A DNA stretch of 64,000 nt from contig NZ_WTAR01000013.1 of NCBI RefSeq assembly GCF_013139515.1, positions 1 through 64,000 on the forward strand, read 5' to 3'. The notes beneath the pieces are model-generated. The model worked only from the letters and a program-made list of their open reading frames with translations, ran no database searches and was not told the origin of the DNA. Positions 62,343-64,000 of this stretch are shown piece by piece. Origin of the DNA: Lutibacter sp. GTDB taxonomy: Bacteria > Bacteroidota > Bacteroidia > Flavobacteriales > Flavobacteriaceae. Both the position numbers and the translations under genes were made by a program. The first letter of the stretch is position 1, and every line of letters begins with the position of its first letter.

Positions 62343-63104
62343 TTAATTTTTTATTGATTTTTTAAAATCTTCCATTGTTTTATTTCCAATTTCTTTAAAT
62401 TGTTCTTTTGTTACACTTAAACCTTTATTAGGTCTATTAAAATTTATTTGTTTTTTGGGATTAAGTTCTATCTTGCTCATAATAAACTTAACTTTTCCAA
62501 CTTCCAATTCTAAAACTAATCCTGGTAGACCTACATAACCCAAAGGACCAAATGGTACTGGAATATCCAATGAGAACCAAGCAATAGTTTCTGCATTTAC
62601 GTTTTTACCTTTACTTTTCACTACTTCGGTAGTTATTGCCTTATAACAATTATAACCATTAATGTTTTTTATTTCCGAAGTAATTGTCCATTTTGGTTTC
62701 TTACCTTTTATTAAAAACAATTCACCGTAAGCTTCAACTGAAGTCAAGAATTCATTCTTCTCAAAATTTGAATAATAAATTCTACTTCCATATGGACCAA
62801 TAGCAAAACCATAGTAAAAATCTTCTTCTAATTTTAAATTACTTTGTACACTAAACAATGATTCATTTGGTTTAAATCTCAATTCAAATCTCAACTCGTC
62901 AAGTATTTTTTTTGCTTCATTCTCTGTTTCCCAAATCTTATTATAAACTCTTCTATTTCTTTTATATAATGAATTTTCACTTGTGGTATCTAACAAATGA
63001 TTAGAAAACTCCTTTTTGTAAGTTACCTTTCCAAAATAATTTTGTGCGCGCAAGGAACTACAACTAAATATTATTAATACTATTCCTATAAAAAAAAATC
63101 TCAT
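62343..63104 (-). CDS. GLPGLI family protein
   Basis: Signal peptide; AWFSLDIPVPFGPLGYVGLPGLVLELEVG. Confidence 0.9.
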   Translation of the reverse strand: MRFFFIGIVLIIFSCSSLRAQNYFGKVTYKKEFSNHLLDTTSENSLYKRNRRVYNKIWETENEAKKILDELRFELRFKPNESLFSVQSNLKLEEDFYYGFAIGPYGSRIYYSNFEKNEFLTSVEAYGELFLIKGKKPKWTITSEIKNINGYNCYKAITTEVVKSKGKNVNAETIAWFSLDIPVPFGPLGYVGLPGLVLELEVGKVKFIMSKIELNPKKQINFNRPNKGLSVTKEQFKEIGNKTMEDFKKSIKN

Positions 63105-63179
63105 TTTTATTTCTTTATTTTAATAATTTCTCTTCCTTAAATTTTAAAAAGGAAGAGAAATTCTCTTATTATTTAAAAC

Positions 63180-63377
63180 TTACTCGTATAAACCATCTTC
63201 GAGCCCTCTATCACAACTATTCGCATATACTAATGTATAATAATATCTAGTTTCATCATCCCAACCAAATTCTGTTCCATGCTCCCAAGCTTCTTGAAGA
63301 CATTGCTGATATGATTCTTTAGCATTCAATGATATAGCTCCAAATACTAATACTATACCTCAAATTATTTTTTTCAT
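63180..63377 (-). pseudogene. small secreted protein gene interrupted by in-frame TGA
   Basis: Reads MKKII*GIVLVFGAISLNAKESYQQCLQEAWEHGTEFGWDDETRYYYTLVYANSCDRGLEDGLYE*; TGA at 63362-63360 lies in the signal peptide. Confidence 0.7.
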
Positions 63378-63453
63378 TTTAATAAAATTTAAATTAGTTA
63401 CTAGCGCATAATTGCGCTTTATTATTTTGTAAATACTGTGAGGTTTATAATTT

Positions 63454-64000
63454 TTAGCCCTTCCTATATTCATTTGTAACCTGTTCAACTATATCTTTAA
63501 ATTCTTCTAATGTAACTCGTTTCCCATTATTCGGTTTTTTAATCTCAAATCCTTCTTCTGGATTTAAAACAATTTTATTAAGCCTTATTGAAGCATTTTC
63601 ATTTTCGAGCATAATAATTAAACCTGGTAAATTAGTATAATTCCCAATACTACCTTTTACAGGAATCTCTAAAGTATACCAACAAGTAATTAAATTTTTC
63701 TTAACCTCATTTAAAAAAGGGTTTTTCTTTTCATCAAAACTTGTAGCTTTATAACATAAAAACTTACCGATTTTTTTTGTTTCGTTATGCAATACCCATT
63801 TCTTGTTAAAATCACTTTTCACAATAAAATATTCTCCAAAACTTTCTTTTCTATTTAGAGTTTCATTTTCATTAATATTATAATAAAATTCTCCTTTTAA
63901 ATTAATACCTAAACCAATTGCAGCTTTATAAAAATGTTTTGATTTTAACACCATATAATCTTTTACATAAAAAGATGATTCACTTCCCTTTACAAGTAAT
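63454..64000 (-). CDS. GLPGLI family protein, partial (runs off window end)
   Basis: CWYTLEIPVKGSIGNYTNLPGLIIMLENENASIRL; the frame stays open upstream of 63954 (..KGSESSFYVKDYMVLKSK), so the real start is beyond the window. Confidence 0.88.
   Translation of the reverse strand, partial: LLVKGSESSFYVKDYMVLKSKHFYKAAIGLGINLKGEFYYNINENETLNRKESFGEYFIVKSDFNKKWVLHNETKKIGKFLCYKATSFDEKKNPFLNEVKKNLITCWYTLEIPVKGSIGNYTNLPGLIIMLENENASIRLNKIVLNPEEGFEIKKPNNGKRVTLEEFKDIVEQVTNEYRKG

Overview
AT-rich chromosomal window from a Bacteroidota (Flavobacteriaceae-like) genome, judged from gene content, TAnnTTTG-type promoters and protein style. Most of it is core metabolism: a heme cluster (hemL-hemB-hemCD fusion-hemA / araC-hemH-hemJ-like), an indolepyruvate oxidoreductase plus ADP-forming acyl-CoA synthetase operon, recR, pdxH, ppx, purine nucleoside phosphorylase, lpxK, gcvP, pdhA-pdhC, rpmE2, MlaE/MlaF-like ABC genes, three tRNAs, methylmalonyl-CoA mutase subunits, icmF, hutU, purU, recQ and asnB. 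No prophage, integrase, cas genes, or rRNA were seen. Points worth a second look: (1) an unlisted 33-aa peptide with 11 Cys, metallothionein-like, ending in a strong terminator just before a sigZ-type sigma factor and near a TonB receptor/GLPGLI locus; (2) a REP-like 65-bp inverted repeat inside the icmF reading frame; (3) a one-base frameshift in hutU with an intact 3' frame; (4) a diverged 88-bp tandem repeat with a strongly conserved core between gcvP and pdhA; (5) two REP/REPIN-like intergenic pairs and a REP-like bidirectional terminator; (6) a Cys-rich repeat lipoprotein beside a GC-richer DUF3360-like transporter; (7) an IorA without the C-terminal ferredoxin domain; (8) a small secreted-protein gene interrupted by TGA. 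I cannot claim a proven new system. The Cys-rich peptide/SigZ locus is the best candidate.
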